A stretch of DNA of 64,000 bases from Helicoverpa zea (GCF_022581195.2 NC_061458.1:12028001-12092000); one strand, 5' to 3'; counted from the first letter of the stretch, positions 25,347 to 36,770 are shown. Translations and numbers: made by a program. The notes: generated by a model from the sequence alone, not told the origin.

Positions 25347-25351
25347 AAAAA

Positions 25352-28201
25352 TAACTGTATCAGGAATAATTAAGTTTTGGTTTTAATATGCGTAATCTTT
25401 AGACCGTAAAAGACTTTCGTTCATAACTTAAACAGCGCCCAAGAACGCCAGATGTGACAAAACAGTTATGGCTAACACACCCCCACGACCCCCAATTTGT
25501 ATGTAATTGATTCAAATATTATTTTAAATTGCCAACCGTGGTTGATTGATAGCGGAAGAACGGATCAAAATATAGGTTTTATGGAGGCAATTTGTAACTT
25601 ATGGCTTAGAGTCAATATGATAAATAGTACGTTACAAGTATATTTCAATTTTTATTTGTTCGAATATTTTAGGCAAGACGTCAGTCTGCGATTGAATGGA
25701 GTAAGAAGTTGGTTGGATATGTCAAATGAAAATCGGGAGTTTTATACAAAATGTCAAAGAGGATAATGATAAGGATATATGTTTTGATGTACCTACCACA
25801 ACACAAAGACTCAAACAGTCACCTTCATGCTGCAAAATCCGAAAATGATTTTAGGTAAAAACAAAATAAACCTTAAGAAATGATAATATTTTGGGACTTC
25901 AAAAACCCGACTGAGATGTATAAAAACTTAATTAAAAAACCTTTGTATTAGGCTTTCGGTAAAAGGTATTGCCGAAATATCCTTAACCCTTCAAAGAAGT
26001 CGAACTTCGGTTTTCTATAACTAGTAAGAAGCATAGTACAGCCGTCTTTTTGTCAAACATCAGACCCAATGACAGCTGATTGATTATGAAAACAAACCAC
26101 TGGCAACCTCTGATCACAGTGAAAGTCTAGGCATTTTCACTTCCTCAATGCTCACTAGAAATAATGGAAAGTTGTCCGTTTGTACAATTACACGTTGGGG
26201 AAGCGTGACATCGGATATTGCGGGAAATGAGGGGGCGCCAACCATGTATTATGTACGCGTATGAGCGCTTAGCGTAAATTGAAACGTTACTTGCGTCTTC
26301 TGGTTTGACTGGTGGAAAATTAATAACATTCAAAATGTGCATATTATATGTCCATTCGATAGTAAATGCATTCGGTAAACACACAATTAATAGGTACAAA
26401 TATTGTAAAGAGGTAATGTTTGTAAGTTAGTGTGAGCTTGTGACGTTGTATGCAATTTCATCTTTGGGTCTACTAAACTTATTTTCAATATTATTTTACC
26501 AATAGAAAGCCTCATTATTTTTGAGTTTTATAAATTAAATTTTTATCGGGTATGGGAAGTAATTCCGTCAGAAAGCTGGTGAAACTGCTGGAAGCTAGTC
26601 AATACGATGTAAAGTAGACTTAATCACAAGGATTGAGTCCCTATTCCCGAAGTTACTATCTTCTAACATGGTGACTGTAAAATGGGTCCTCAATTTAGAT
26701 TTGTCAGGCTTTTGGGGATCCGCGGTCCCTTGATGACGGTATGACATAAGATCGGATTTGCTATGTTATTTGAGGCCCAAAACGTTGGGGACCCGAATAT
26801 TTACTGGTGAATTTACTAAATGAAAGTTCGCAATTGAACTTTTTCGAGCAGTTTCACAGCAATAAAAGATACCATACCATAATAAGGAATACCGTAGATT
26901 TTTAATGACGATATTCGTTTTGGAGAAGTTCTAGTTCGCGTTTTTTGGCGTTAGTGTTTGTTACATACCTAGATATTTTCTCTTTACAATAATAAATAAT
27001 AATTAGTAATGTAGCGCAGGCGTGTTATGTTATATAATATGCATAGCTAAACTATGTATGTATGATAAAACTAACATAGATTTTTCTTCTATATACTCCC
27101 TCGTTCAAATCACCCATCCAAGAACAGCTAAACACCCTACATTTACATTCGTACAACACTATAAAAATGTTAAAAATAATCCATCAAATCAATATGAAGC
27201 CATGACGTCACAATGATGGAGACATTTCGCTGCACCCTACAGAGGGGACTCAAAAACCGAGAGTGCAGTAAATGTAATAACATGTTCTACCGAGTTGTGG
27301 GCGAATATAACGTAATTGTAGGAGTATTGGGTTCTGTATGACTTTTTGTTCTGAAGATGAGACAATCTAAGTTATTTTTATAAAAAAAAATATTTGTCAA
27401 GATGATGGCACTTTCCTTAACCAGCATAAAGACGCCTATTAAAATGATGTCATGCTTTTTAAGAATTTTCTGGACTTGTTGTGTGTCAGGAAAAATAGAG
27501 AAGTCTCTAGTTTACGACTTTTAATACTTAGTATCGTCAAAACATATCTAGACGAAATGAGCCTCTCAACACTTAGAGCCTATTTCAGCGACAGTATTAA
27601 CGTCCGTTTTATTGAAACAACGGTTCACTGTGAAAATTGAATAACGTGAAAATTCATATTCGTTTTTTAGAAAACTAAGTTTATATCTTTACGTTGACTA
27701 CCTACTTGTAATAAAAAACATTGTAATTAAAGGTATTTCTATAGTTTGTAAGGAACCCCAAACTAGTTCCCTCCTAAGCCCTCAGCTAGCACGTGCTGCG
27801 CGCCCTCTCTAACTATTGAGTAAGCAAAATGTTCAATCTGAGTTCCGTGTGATTTTGACAAGGTTTTCTTGTCATCAAGAAATGGTACTGTGCATAGACG
27901 GAATAAAAATGCACATAATGACTGGGGTTAGAAAATGAGGTTGTTAAACATATGGCAAATGAGAATTGAATTGAAATGGGGAGAAAATAATGCAAAATTA
28001 AAAATTAAGTAGGTAATTGTAATAGGTTGAAAATTTTAATTTAATTATAACAGAATAATGTTTGGTTTCTGACTTTATCATAATGCTACGGCTTTGTACA
28101 CCAATTTCTTTTCGGATAATATGATACCCAAACTATATTTGCAGTTAATTAACCTCTCAACTACAAAAAAAAAAAAAACAATTATTATTATTTCTGATGC
28201 C
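25352..28201. other. AT-rich non-coding region
   Basis: Between the composite repeat and the copia element. Frames up to 89 codons occur but show no codon structure or domain. A poly(A) run sits about 28165-28178, close to the copia insertion point. Confidence 0.45.
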
Positions 28202-28206
28202 AATAC

Positions 28207-28403
28207 TGATTGGGTTTAGGGCTTAAAAGAAAACTAATAATGAGGATTACAACTGATTTTAATTAGGAGAATTTTATAACCGTGTACATAGTTACCAAGA
28301 ACCAGAACGAACAGGGGCGAGTGACGTTTCACATCAAGTGTCAACACGTTAGGAGTGTTTACAAAGTTAGTTTTATTGCGTTTATAAAGACACCTTTCTA
28401 ACA
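28207..28403 (-). repeat. 3' LTR of the copia element
   Basis: This 197-bp repeat matches the LTR at 32802-32998 base for base in my reading. Only a short purine run, AAGGG at minus-strand 28413-28409, precedes it as a polypurine tract candidate, followed by four other bases before the LTR. That is a weak tract. The left flank AATAC (28202-28206) is half of the target-site duplication. Confidence 0.93.
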
Positions 28404-28739
28404 CTGGCCCTTAAACCAATAAAATAATAACTAAAACTGTCTATATGAACATACATTACAATAAGCATATAAACAAATAAGTATACCAGCAATGCAAAAA
28501 GTTTCACAAGCATCATTGTGACAAAAAAAAATTGTAGCATTGCAAAGAAATAAACTTTCTTTAAAAACAAAACAAGTATTATTTACTTTCCTAATTAACA
28601 ATAACTACTCAACTTACAACAACTTACTACCAAAAAAAAAAAAAGCTTTGTGAGTCTCAACACAAAAAACTCAGTTCATGAAATCCAAAAAAAAACAAAA
28701 CATTAATTCAGAACATTAGCTTACATAGCAAACTTAAAC

Positions 28740-31700
28740 TTATTTAGTTAACAATAACTGAGATACAAAGTTATTATGTTTCACTCTACATAAAGGTTTA
28801 GTTAGAATGTCAGCAAGCATATCACTTGTACACAAATATTTTAACATTACAATCTTATCATTGACACATTGTCTTATGAAATGATGTCTAACATCAATAT
28901 GTTTAGTCCTTGCATGAAAAAGGGAGGTTTTACACAACTTTAATGCTGACTGGTTATCATTATGCATTGTTATAATAACACTCTTATTAATAATATCTTT
29001 TAAAAAGTTACGAATAAATAAACCCTCCTTACAGGCATCTGCTAAGGAAATGTATTCAGCCTCAGTGCTAGATAATGCCACTGTTTTTTGTTTACGACTT
29101 TCCCAGGAAACTATGGACTGTCCAATGGTGAATACATACCCTGTGTATGACCGGCGGTCCCCATCATCGTTCGCCCAATCAGCATCTGCGTACGCCATGA
29201 CGTCTAAGCCACTTTTTTTGAAAACTAGACAATGATTTATCGTACCTTTCAAATAGCGCAGAACTCTTTTTGCTGCCTTCCAGTGGATTTCTGTAAAAGA
29301 CTCATTAAACTGACTTAAATAGCTGACTGCATGAGCAATGTCCGGCCTGGTGCAGACAGTAATATACATGAGACAACCAATTAGACCTCGATAGTCTAAG
29401 TTATCATCCTTCTGATTACCCTTTGGTAGTTTTAGTGCTGATTCCATGGGTGTGGGTGATGGCTTACAATCATCCATTTTGTATTTTTGCAGGACTCTTT
29501 GAATATAACTGCTCTGATCCAGAGTAATTTTATAATTTTCCTTACACAGTCTCATCCCAAGAACTTGATGAGCTGGCCCTAGATCTGTAATTTGAAATTC
29601 TTTCATTAATCCGTTCTTTATATTCAATTTTTCTTCTAAATTACATTTTGTAAACAAAATTATATCGTCAACATAAAGAGCAATTATTATCATTGAATTG
29701 CTATTAGACTTTATGTAAACACAAGGTTCCGATGATGACCTAACAAGACCTAACTTGTTACATAAAACATGGTCAATTTTCTCATACCAAGCTTTCGAAG
29801 CTTGTTTCAAACCATAAATGGCTTTATTCAATTTGTAGACCTTATGTTCTTGACCTTTTATCTGGAAACCCTCGGGCTGTTCCATGAAGACTGTTTCTTC
29901 TAAATTACCATTAAGGAATGCAGTTTTTACATCAAGATGCTCTATTTCCATATTGTATTCAGCTGCCAAAGCTAGCAATGTTCGTATTGTGGAATATCTG
30001 ACGACCGGAGAAAAAGTTTCCTCATAGTCTATTCCATGCTTTTGAGTACAACCTTTGGCCACCAATCGAGCTCTATATTTTAAAAGTTCACTGTCCAAAC
30101 CTCTTTTGATCTTAAAAACCCATTTACATTTGACAGGTTTCTGTGATTTTGGTCTATCAGTCAAGGTCCAACAATTATGATCAATGAATGACTTGTACTC
30201 ACTAGTCATTGCTTCTCTCCAATGTTTCGCATCTTTCCCTGCGAGTGCCTCTTTCACAGTCTGTGGTGTATCTGCCTCTATAGATGTGCTCACCATATAT
30301 GTCGACTGCGACTCCATTGTATCATCATAGTCTTCATCAGACGAACCTGGGACATAAGTTTCATCGGCAGGGTCGCTGGCCTCCAGCGAGCTCGAGTGAG
30401 AGCTCTCAGAATCTTCTATTGTGCTTATACTTTCTCTTTGGTTGTTTTCCAACGTAGTGTCATCAGATAAATTAATGTTTACAACAGATGATTCTGATTG
30501 TACGGGAGGTTCAGGCTGATTAGGTTGACTATCATCACGAGTGCAACTTTGAAATTGTTCTGTTATCTTACTATCATCATTTGACACTTTACTTAGTAAT
30601 TTAATTTCTAAAAAGGTAACATTTCTGGCTTTAATACAAGTTGTTGGAAACTCAGGGTCAATCAATCTATACCCTTTAGTTTCGTCGCAATAACCAACAA
30701 ATATATATCTCTTGCATTTAGAATCTAATTTTTTTCGATTTTGATTCAATGCATATGCAACACAGCCAAATATTCGGAAATGTTTGATAGATACCTTTCT
30801 TTTTGTCCATTTTTCTTCTGGAGTGCATCCCATTACTGCCTTTGTGGGACAACGGTTGCGAATATAAACAGCTGTATTAACAGCTTCTGCCCAGAACTGT
30901 TGAGCCAGGTTTGCATCCTGCAGCATACACCTTGCTGTCTCCATAATCGTTCTGTTGGCTCGTTCCGCCACGCCATTTTGCTGCGGCGAGTAAGGAACTG
31001 TTGTTTGGTGTCGAATACCATTGTCTTTCAGGAACGTCTGAAAATTTGAATTTATATATTCGCCACCATTATCACTCCTGAGAATCTTAATCTTTTTACC
31101 TGTCTGATTCTCAACTAAGACTTTAAAAGTTTTAAATTTCTCAAAAACTTCATTTTTTGTTTTCAAAAAATAGACAAAAGTTTTTCTGGTAAAATCGTCT
31201 ATGAAAAGTAAAAAATATTTTGATCCACTAAATGAGGAACATGGCATCGGGCCACACAGATCAGTATGTACCAGCTCTAACAGTTCAGTCGCTCTATTGT
31301 AGGTTTTCTTAGGAAACGGTAATCTATTTTGCTTTCCTTGTATACATGCAATACAGGGTTTAAAATTAGAATCACTGTAAGAAATACCTGAAACCATACC
31401 TTTACTAAGAAGTTTCATGCTTCTTCGGTTGAGATGACCAAGCCGTCTGTGCCAAACCTGTTCTGAGAATGCACCTGGTACTGGGTCTGTCTCCGTCTCA
31501 TAAGCGCCATCCTCAACTGCTGCATTCAGTACCAGACACTCCACAGCGGCCTGAGAAGCTACTGTAACATCGCCAGAAGTGGCTGGTAGTGTTTCGGCTA
31601 TGTTTAGTTTATACATGCCTTTTGTAAGAGTAGCACTTACCACCTCTACTCCATCATCATACACATGACACCCCCTGAGGCTGAATACCACCTTGAAACC

Positions 31701-32678
31701 CCTTTTAATCATAGCGCTTACCGACAACAAGTTTCCACTTAATTTAGGTACATAGTAAACATTGCTAACTGTTTTTATTGCACCATTTAACAATTTTAAT
31801 CTTACAGTCCCTACACCTTCAGTGAATAACTTATCCCCATTGGCCACTTTCACTTCTAAACTTTTACCTTTTACAAAATTATACATCACTGACCTGTCAC
31901 AACACATATGACTTGTAGCACCACTGTCAACATACCAGGAATCTGCTTCAATATTCGCTGACAAGGCTGTAAGCAGAGCCTTCGACCCCTTGGACTCGTC
32001 CACCTTCTTCAAGTTATTACTATGTTTATTTTTCCTTGGGCAGTCTTTAATAAAGTGACCTGCCTTTTTGCAACGAAAACATTTTGGTTGTTTCTGTACT
32101 GCCAAGGCCGATCCGCTGCTGTCATCACGACGCGAGGACTCTTGTAGTAACTTACTTTGTACCACCTCACTTGATAATTTGATATTAGAATTTTCGATGG
32201 CCATTATTAGCGGGTCATAATCTTCAGTTAGGCCGCTTAACATAATGACTGCGACAAAATCATCATCGAGTGGGGATCCTATTTCATTAAGAAGGTGTGA
32301 TGTTTCAGTGATCTTTCTTAGGTAGCTCTCCATGGTTTGGTTTTCCAATTTTGTACTAAATAATGTTCTTAATAGTGCTAATCTCCTACACAAGCCTCTA
32401 TCCTCATACGCCTTTTGAAGGTTAGTCCAGGCCTCGTGTGCAGTCTTCGCAGACCTGACGTGAGTAAATGCAGCAGGCTGCACTGACAAAGCGATGCGGG
32501 CGAGTGCCTTTTGTACCTTTTTGTCTTGTCCGGCTGCCGTCGGCTCCTTTTCCGCAAAATCCCACAAATCCTCGTGGATTAATACCATCTTCATCATAAA
32601 TTTCCAAGAATTATAATTTTCTAGGCCTTTTAATTTGTCCACGACTAGGGAATTTGTTGCGTTCATTGTTGTCGCCAT
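28740..32678 (-). CDS. gag-pol: Copia Gag-Pol polyprotein (1,312 aa)
   Basis: One frame encodes all copia proteins. Residues are numbered from the ATG at 32678, which has A at -3 and G at +4; the frame extends 17 codons further upstream but without an ATG. The Gag region covers about 1-215, with a CCHC zinc knuckle CFRCKKAGHFIKDC at 200-213. The aspartic protease DSG is at 251-253. The integrase HHCC domain starts at H410, and its catalytic triad is D473, D536, E572 (a D-35-E spacing). RT catalytic residues are D916 and the YVDD box at 1002-1005. RNase H acidic residues are near D1165, E1206 and D1241. All motifs are intact with no stop or frameshift, and the length is normal for copia. It should replicate the element through virus-like particles and integration. 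No separate gag stop is visible, so the Gag/Pol ratio must be set by processing or splicing. Confidence 0.96.
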   Translation of the reverse strand: MATTMNATNSLVVDKLKGLENYNSWKFMMKMVLIHEDLWDFAEKEPTAAGQDKKVQKALARIALSVQPAAFTHVRSAKTAHEAWTNLQKAYEDRGLCRRLALLRTLFSTKLENQTMESYLRKITETSHLLNEIGSPLDDDFVAVIMLSGLTEDYDPLIMAIENSNIKLSSEVVQSKLLQESSRRDDSSGSALAVQKQPKCFRCKKAGHFIKDCPRKNKHSNNLKKVDESKGSKALLTALSANIEADSWYVDSGATSHMCCDRSVMYNFVKGKSLEVKVANGDKLFTEGVGTVRLKLLNGAIKTVSNVYYVPKLSGNLLSVSAMIKRGFKVVFSLRGCHVYDDGVEVVSATLTKGMYKLNIAETLPATSGDVTVASQAAVECLVLNAAVEDGAYETETDPVPGAFSEQVWHRRLGHLNRRSMKLLSKGMVSGISYSDSNFKPCIACIQGKQNRLPFPKKTYNRATELLELVHTDLCGPMPCSSFSGSKYFLLFIDDFTRKTFVYFLKTKNEVFEKFKTFKVLVENQTGKKIKILRSDNGGEYINSNFQTFLKDNGIRHQTTVPYSPQQNGVAERANRTIMETARCMLQDANLAQQFWAEAVNTAVYIRNRCPTKAVMGCTPEEKWTKRKVSIKHFRIFGCVAYALNQNRKKLDSKCKRYIFVGYCDETKGYRLIDPEFPTTCIKARNVTFLEIKLLSKVSNDDSKITEQFQSCTRDDSQPNQPEPPVQSESSVVNINLSDDTTLENNQRESISTIEDSESSHSSSLEASDPADETYVPGSSDEDYDDTMESQSTYMVSTSIEADTPQTVKEALAGKDAKHWREAMTSEYKSFIDHNCWTLTDRPKSQKPVKCKWVFKIKRGLDSELLKYRARLVAKGCTQKHGIDYEETFSPVVRYSTIRTLLALAAEYNMEIEHLDVKTAFLNGNLEETVFMEQPEGFQIKGQEHKVYKLNKAIYGLKQASKAWYEKIDHVLCNKLGLVRSSSEPCVYIKSNSNSMIIIALYVDDIILFTKCNLEEKLNIKNGLMKEFQITDLGPAHQVLGMRLCKENYKITLDQSSYIQRVLQKYKMDDCKPSPTPMESALKLPKGNQKDDNLDYRGLIGCLMYITVCTRPDIAHAVSYLSQFNESFTEIHWKAAKRVLRYLKGTINHCLVFKKSGLDVMAYADADWANDDGDRRSYTGYVFTIGQSIVSWESRKQKTVALSSTEAEYISLADACKEGLFIRNFLKDIINKSVIITMHNDNQSALKLCKTSLFHARTKHIDVRHHFIRQCVNDKIVMLKYLCTSDMLADILTKPLCRVKHNNFVSQLLLTK

Positions 32679-32787
32679 GTTGGTTGCCGGCCGGCGTTTT
32701 TTTTTACGTGCGATATAGATTTTCTTCAAGCTAACAAATTACGATGAGATTACTAAAAATTTATTGAAATAACTACCAGGACCATGC

Positions 32788-32801
32788 CTGGGCCCATAAC
32801 C
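32788..32801 (-). promoter_or_regulatory. Primer-binding site for an internal initiator tRNA-Met fragment
   Basis: Directly inside the 5' LTR the plus strand reads CTGGGCCCATAAC. This is the anticodon stem-loop sequence of eukaryotic initiator tRNA-Met, so the element's RNA is complementary to it. Copia-type elements of insects are known to prime from an internal cleaved half of this tRNA rather than from its 3' CCA end, and this site fits that mechanism. The match is read directly; the mechanism is taken from the family. Confidence 0.85.
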
Positions 32802-32998
32802 TGATTGGGTTTAGGGCTTAAAAGAAAACTAATAATGAGGATTACAACTGATTTTAATTAGGAGAATTTTATAACCGTGTACATAGTTACCAAGAACCAG
32901 AACGAACAGGGGCGAGTGACGTTTCACATCAAGTGTCAACACGTTAGGAGTGTTTACAAAGTTAGTTTTATTGCGTTTATAAAGACACCTTTCTAACA
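32802..32998 (-). repeat. 5' LTR of the copia element
   Basis: This 197-bp direct repeat is identical to the copy at 28207-28403 and is the upstream LTR because the element reads leftwards. On the minus strand it begins TGTTAG and ends CAATCA. A TATA-like TATAAAA lies at 32874-32868. An arthropod-type initiator ATCAGT lies at 32853-32848, about 25 bp downstream, a spacing that fits a Pol II start. An AATAAA-type signal lies near the LTR's upstream end. The promoter assignment is inferred from motif spacing. Confidence 0.93.
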
Positions 32999-33344
32999 AA
33001 TACAAACACTACATATTTAAATCCTCGCATTAACATATAATTCCGCCATTATTAATGTAATCTGATGTAATCCTTATTTACGGATCTATGCAAATTGTAA
33101 GGCTTGTTACACAAACACGGAGCGATCAAGATCAGCATATTAACGTGATCGATAAATTAAATTATGTAAAAAAATCTTGTTCGGAATTTGAATGACAAAT
33201 AAATAGCCAGTGTAAATGCGAATGTTTGTTGAGTTCAGAAGACTAAAAATTTAAATAGTGTACTCTAGCTCTATTCGTCCATATCTGTGGCTGCGAATTA
33301 AACCATGAGTATAAATGAAGTAAGCGAATAAATAAAAGATAGAT

Positions 33345-33480
33345 AGATTATGCTTTATTGTACACCAAGAAAAAAGAAAATTTAAAACACAGGGCATCAC
33401 AATACACAAAGAAGAGTACAAATGGCAAATGGCGGTCTTATCGCTAATCAGCAATTTCTTCCAGACAACCTTTGGATGGA
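33345..33480 (+). repeat. 'ctttattgtacac' dispersed repeat, copy 1
   Basis: Shares with 34640-34790 the order 'ctttattgtacac', an A-rich stretch, 'acaca.ag.agaagagtacaaa.ggc' and a 'ctta..gc' segment. The two diverged copies are in the same orientation. Confidence 0.5.
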
Positions 33481-33929
33481 GTTTATCTGGAGAATAGTTG
33501 TTATAAAACTTATTTCATTTGATGAAAAAAAATTAAAAACGAACAAACTTAGGCACTTCTGTACCTTTAACAATTATATAAGTACCTACTTTTGTATAAA
33601 AACAATGTAAGTACTCCAGCTCCTACTCAGCTCCAATTTCTGATTCTGGGATACTACACAAACTTGAACATAGCTACCATACAACGCATTGGCAAGCTTC
33701 CCACTAAATCCCTTCTACATGGAAAATAGCATAATTTCCAATCCATTTACCCACTTAATTAATACAGGGATTCAACCGAAAAAGGAGGTTACTAGATTCA
33801 TAGACTAGACTATTTATAGTCTAAAAATATAGGTATCATTAACTCGTGCATCCATGGTTTGTCCTTGACATGACTTACAGTTATGCATGTGCAGCAAATA
33901 GGTATACTTACTTATAAATGTATGTCTCT

Positions 33930-34622
33930 TCCAGACCTCGGGACTATAGAGTCCCGGATTTTTGGGAGGCGAACGTGGGGCCGAAGCCAACACGCTGAAG
34001 CCCTTTTGAGACAACTTTAATGAAATGGTGACACAAAACCGACGATTATCCCTGTATACACTATAGAAATGTACCCAAGGACAATCCCCGGTTCTGTGCT
34101 AAACTATTGCTAACTATGGATGAAAACTACTTGGGCTATTGTGATGGGATGCTAGTGGACTAGGAATGGGGAAACTACGGGAACTATGGCACCTGCCGAT
34201 AACAATGTAATAAATACACGTAAAAATGGCAGGTGGAGACTCGCCAACTCACTTACTGGGCCCCCGGGAATCAGTCGCTAAATCGCAACAAGGGGGCAAC
34301 AGGTACATGAGCGGCTGAAGGGTGAGGATACCTCGGCGGACTTTAAACGCAGATCACGCGCTCCCTGTGGGTCCAGCATCACCGGCCCACTCGCCACTTA
34401 CCACGAGGCACCTACCCTCCGAGTGGGCTGTTAACCCTGCTCTAGCGACTCCACTCTGACCGGCCGATGAAGGCAAGCCAAGAGGCGGGAGACCTATCCC
34501 CCGTCATGTCTCACTCCGGCAGGCCGGAGATGGGGGACAGTATACTCTCCCTGGAGCACTCGGATATATAGCCCCGCGGGGTCGCTACTCCCCGTCATCC
34601 GCCTCAGATGCCCTGCGGGGCT
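33930..34622 (+). mobile_element. GC-rich dispersed repeat, probably the 3' part of a non-LTR retrotransposon
   Basis: A block of about 690 bp far richer in GC than its surroundings. It includes 'gaatcagtcgctaaa.cgcaacaaggggg' and 'agccccgcggggtcgctactccccg' with its complementary 'ccctgcggggc' at the end. I recognise this sequence as widely repeated in Lepidoptera. It is followed by a short (ATT)n, a common LINE 3' feature. No reverse-transcriptase frame is present, so the copy is truncated or non-coding. Confidence 0.6.
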
Positions 34623-34638
34623 ATTATTATTATTATTC
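34623..34638 (+). repeat. (ATT)n microsatellite
   Basis: Five ATT units directly at the end of the GC-rich repeat. Confidence 0.8.
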
Positions 34639-34639
34639 T

Positions 34640-34790
34640 TTATTGTACACAAAAACATAAAAATACACACAACACAGAGAAGACATGTACAAAGGCGAGC
34701 TTAACCCAAAACTGGGTTCTCTAACAGCAAACCTTAGAGCGATAAAGAGATGCGATAGGGAAGAGAAAATTAAAAGTGCACAACATTAAA
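34640..34790 (+). repeat. 'ctttattgtacac' dispersed repeat, copy 2
   Basis: Second copy of the family described at 33345-33480, joined to the end of the (ATT)n. Confidence 0.5.
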
Positions 34791-36770
34791 CAAAACAAAG
34801 ATAAAACTTATTTGTCAGTTCTAATGAGGAAACTTAACTTGTGCATACATATGTATGGAAGTACATCTTGGATGTGCTATAAATGTCTATTATTGATTAT
34901 TTATAAATAATTGCTGGGATAGATGTACTAATTTAAGTATGTTAATAAATAAATATGAGGTAAACTCTCAGTCCTATCATTCTTTATTTTTGATATAGAT
35001 GAACACAAAAATCACCGACTTTTAGATTAATTCGTTACTCTACAAACAGAACATCAAAATGAAATTGGGACCAAAAATATGGACTAATTGGTATATGTAT
35101 TTAACGCAGTCGTCTAATACATTGTTCTAGACTTCTTTTTAAGAAGTTCAGCCCTTTATTCTAAGATCCTATCAATCAAAAAACACAAAATTATAAAAAT
35201 ACAAATCCAAGAATCAAATTCCATTTCGTATGACTCTAATATCCCAAACTATATAACACAAAAGATGGACATTTGACATTAAAAGTAAGGGGGTGTTCAC
35301 AATAGATCGTATCGCGTAGGTTGTGCGTGAGTGGTCGTATGCGTATTATAGTGTGTATTCGGCTTAAACATGACTGATGATCTTAGATATTGATAGACTG
35401 AGAAATGAAGGAAGTTAATTTTAGTAGCTGCTGGGATTTGAGAAGGATTTTGTGAAATTGTATAGCTACTTAGGAATATTGGGATATTATTTTAAAAAAT
35501 ACTAAATATTTTGATAGAATCATGTCAGAAAATTATGTCTAAAGTCTTTCAGAATTCAATGAAATAGTAATTTCGTACATTATTCCAACAGAAAACAATT
35601 TAAAAGTATGGTGTATTTTTGTAAAAAAATATATTTAAATATTTTTGGATTGAACACGGGGTTGTTCTCTGTGAATATGAGAAAAATATGCTTACTAAAA
35701 CATACCAAAATGGATCTGGTGCTTATAGTCTGCATGTGTTTCTTTCTTAGAATGTCCGGTAAAAAATAACATTTTGTATAAAAATCCGTTATTACGAAAA
35801 TCTCACAATACTGCTCCACTTCTGACAAGAAATCATGATGATTTTACACAAAAATTTAATGCCAAATACAACAAAACATTTAATATAGTTCAACATTTTC
35901 ACAGTTCATCATTAAAAAAAATACGGCACAATATTAATGATACGCCGAAATCGTATCATTGAACAATTTCGGCACATTTGTGTCAGCACCGTTGTGTACA
36001 CGGATTTAGATTAATGATACGATACCATATAATATCTGCCAAATATTGGAAAGTCAAAAACTTAATGGCAGTTGAAAAATGATTTATCATTGTGTGACTT
36101 TATTGCTTTTGTAATTGTGCTTTTTGCTTTTAGGTTCGAAATGAGAGCAGTCAATATGATTTCGTTATTTCGTACAATACGTTTACTTAAAAAATAATTG
36201 AAATAAAACTTTTGAAGTCATCAGAATAAAAAACGCTTAAAAACATGACAGATTATTTTCCAAAGGCAAAGATTTAAAAAATACATAGGTAATTCTTAAA
36301 CATATTTAACATGTTGACTGTATCATGAACCTGGACTGTTTTCTAAGACGTAGTGATAACAGAATTGGAAGAGAAGACCTACATTCTGAAACCTGATAAA
36401 AGATATGTACAGGATCTATCAAGTAAGGAACATAAATGATTGAACTATAATAAATAGCCGCAAATAAAAATAAATAGACAACACATTCCTAACTACCACT
36501 AACACAAAGAGGAGCACACAATAATAGAACAGATAATCCACATTAGTACCACAACAATTTATCCCGTAGACCGTAACAATCCGATCCAGACAATACAACA
36601 TTAACCAATAACCGTGAACGGAGATTAACTAACACAAACCACAAATGACAATATTTCCCATCACTCATAACGACATGACATTACGTCAAACTTAAACTTG
36701 ACATTGAGGGGACCGACAATGAACCCCCAATTAAAATGTATTTAGAAAACTAATCCGCATAAAAAACAAG
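34791..36770. other. AT-rich non-coding region
   Basis: No gene recognised. A short piece at about 35290-35370 ('ggtgttcacaatagatcgtatcgcgtagg') looks like the end of another MITE but its partner was not found. Confidence 0.4.

Larger units (their letters stand above)
22757..25351 (+). mobile_element. Composite lepidopteran dispersed repeat, 2.6 kb, non-coding
   Basis: The left end starts CCGGCCAAGTGCGAGTCGGA and contains AGGGTTCCGTAC (22789-22800). The right end carries its complement GTACGGAACCCT (25335-25346). These ends are very common in moth and butterfly genomes, as I recall. Inside are an asymmetric foldback (arms about 23275-23530 and 24095-24370 around a central hairpin near 23990), a duplication with period about 320 bp (24655-24905 and 24974-25250) and a (GACA)n tract. 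No coding capacity is seen. The class is uncertain: a terminal hairpin followed by CTAA could suggest a Helitron-like end, but a retroposed origin is not excluded. Confidence 0.75.
28207..32998 (-). mobile_element. Complete Ty1/copia LTR retrotransposon
   Basis: A 4,792-bp insertion bounded by two 197-bp LTRs that read identically by eye, beginning TG and ending CA. A perfect 5-bp target duplication AATAC flanks it at 28202-28206 and 32999-33003. Transcription runs on the minus strand. The interior holds a tRNA-complementary primer site next to the 5' LTR and one uninterrupted gag-pol frame. Domain order is Gag zinc knuckle, protease, integrase, RT, RNase H; integrase before RT defines Ty1/copia rather than gypsy. 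Identical LTRs, intact frame and intact target duplication point to a recent, possibly mobilisable copy. It is the only feature here with full structural and coding support. The family name is not assigned. Confidence 0.97.

Noticed and set aside
29050..31049. Plus-strand frames inside the copia element
   Set aside because: They are antisense shadows of the intact Gag-Pol frame.
32679..32729. Upstream extension of Gag by 17 codons
   Set aside because: The extension starts at TTG, not ATG; the ATG at 32678 has a good context and is taken as the start.
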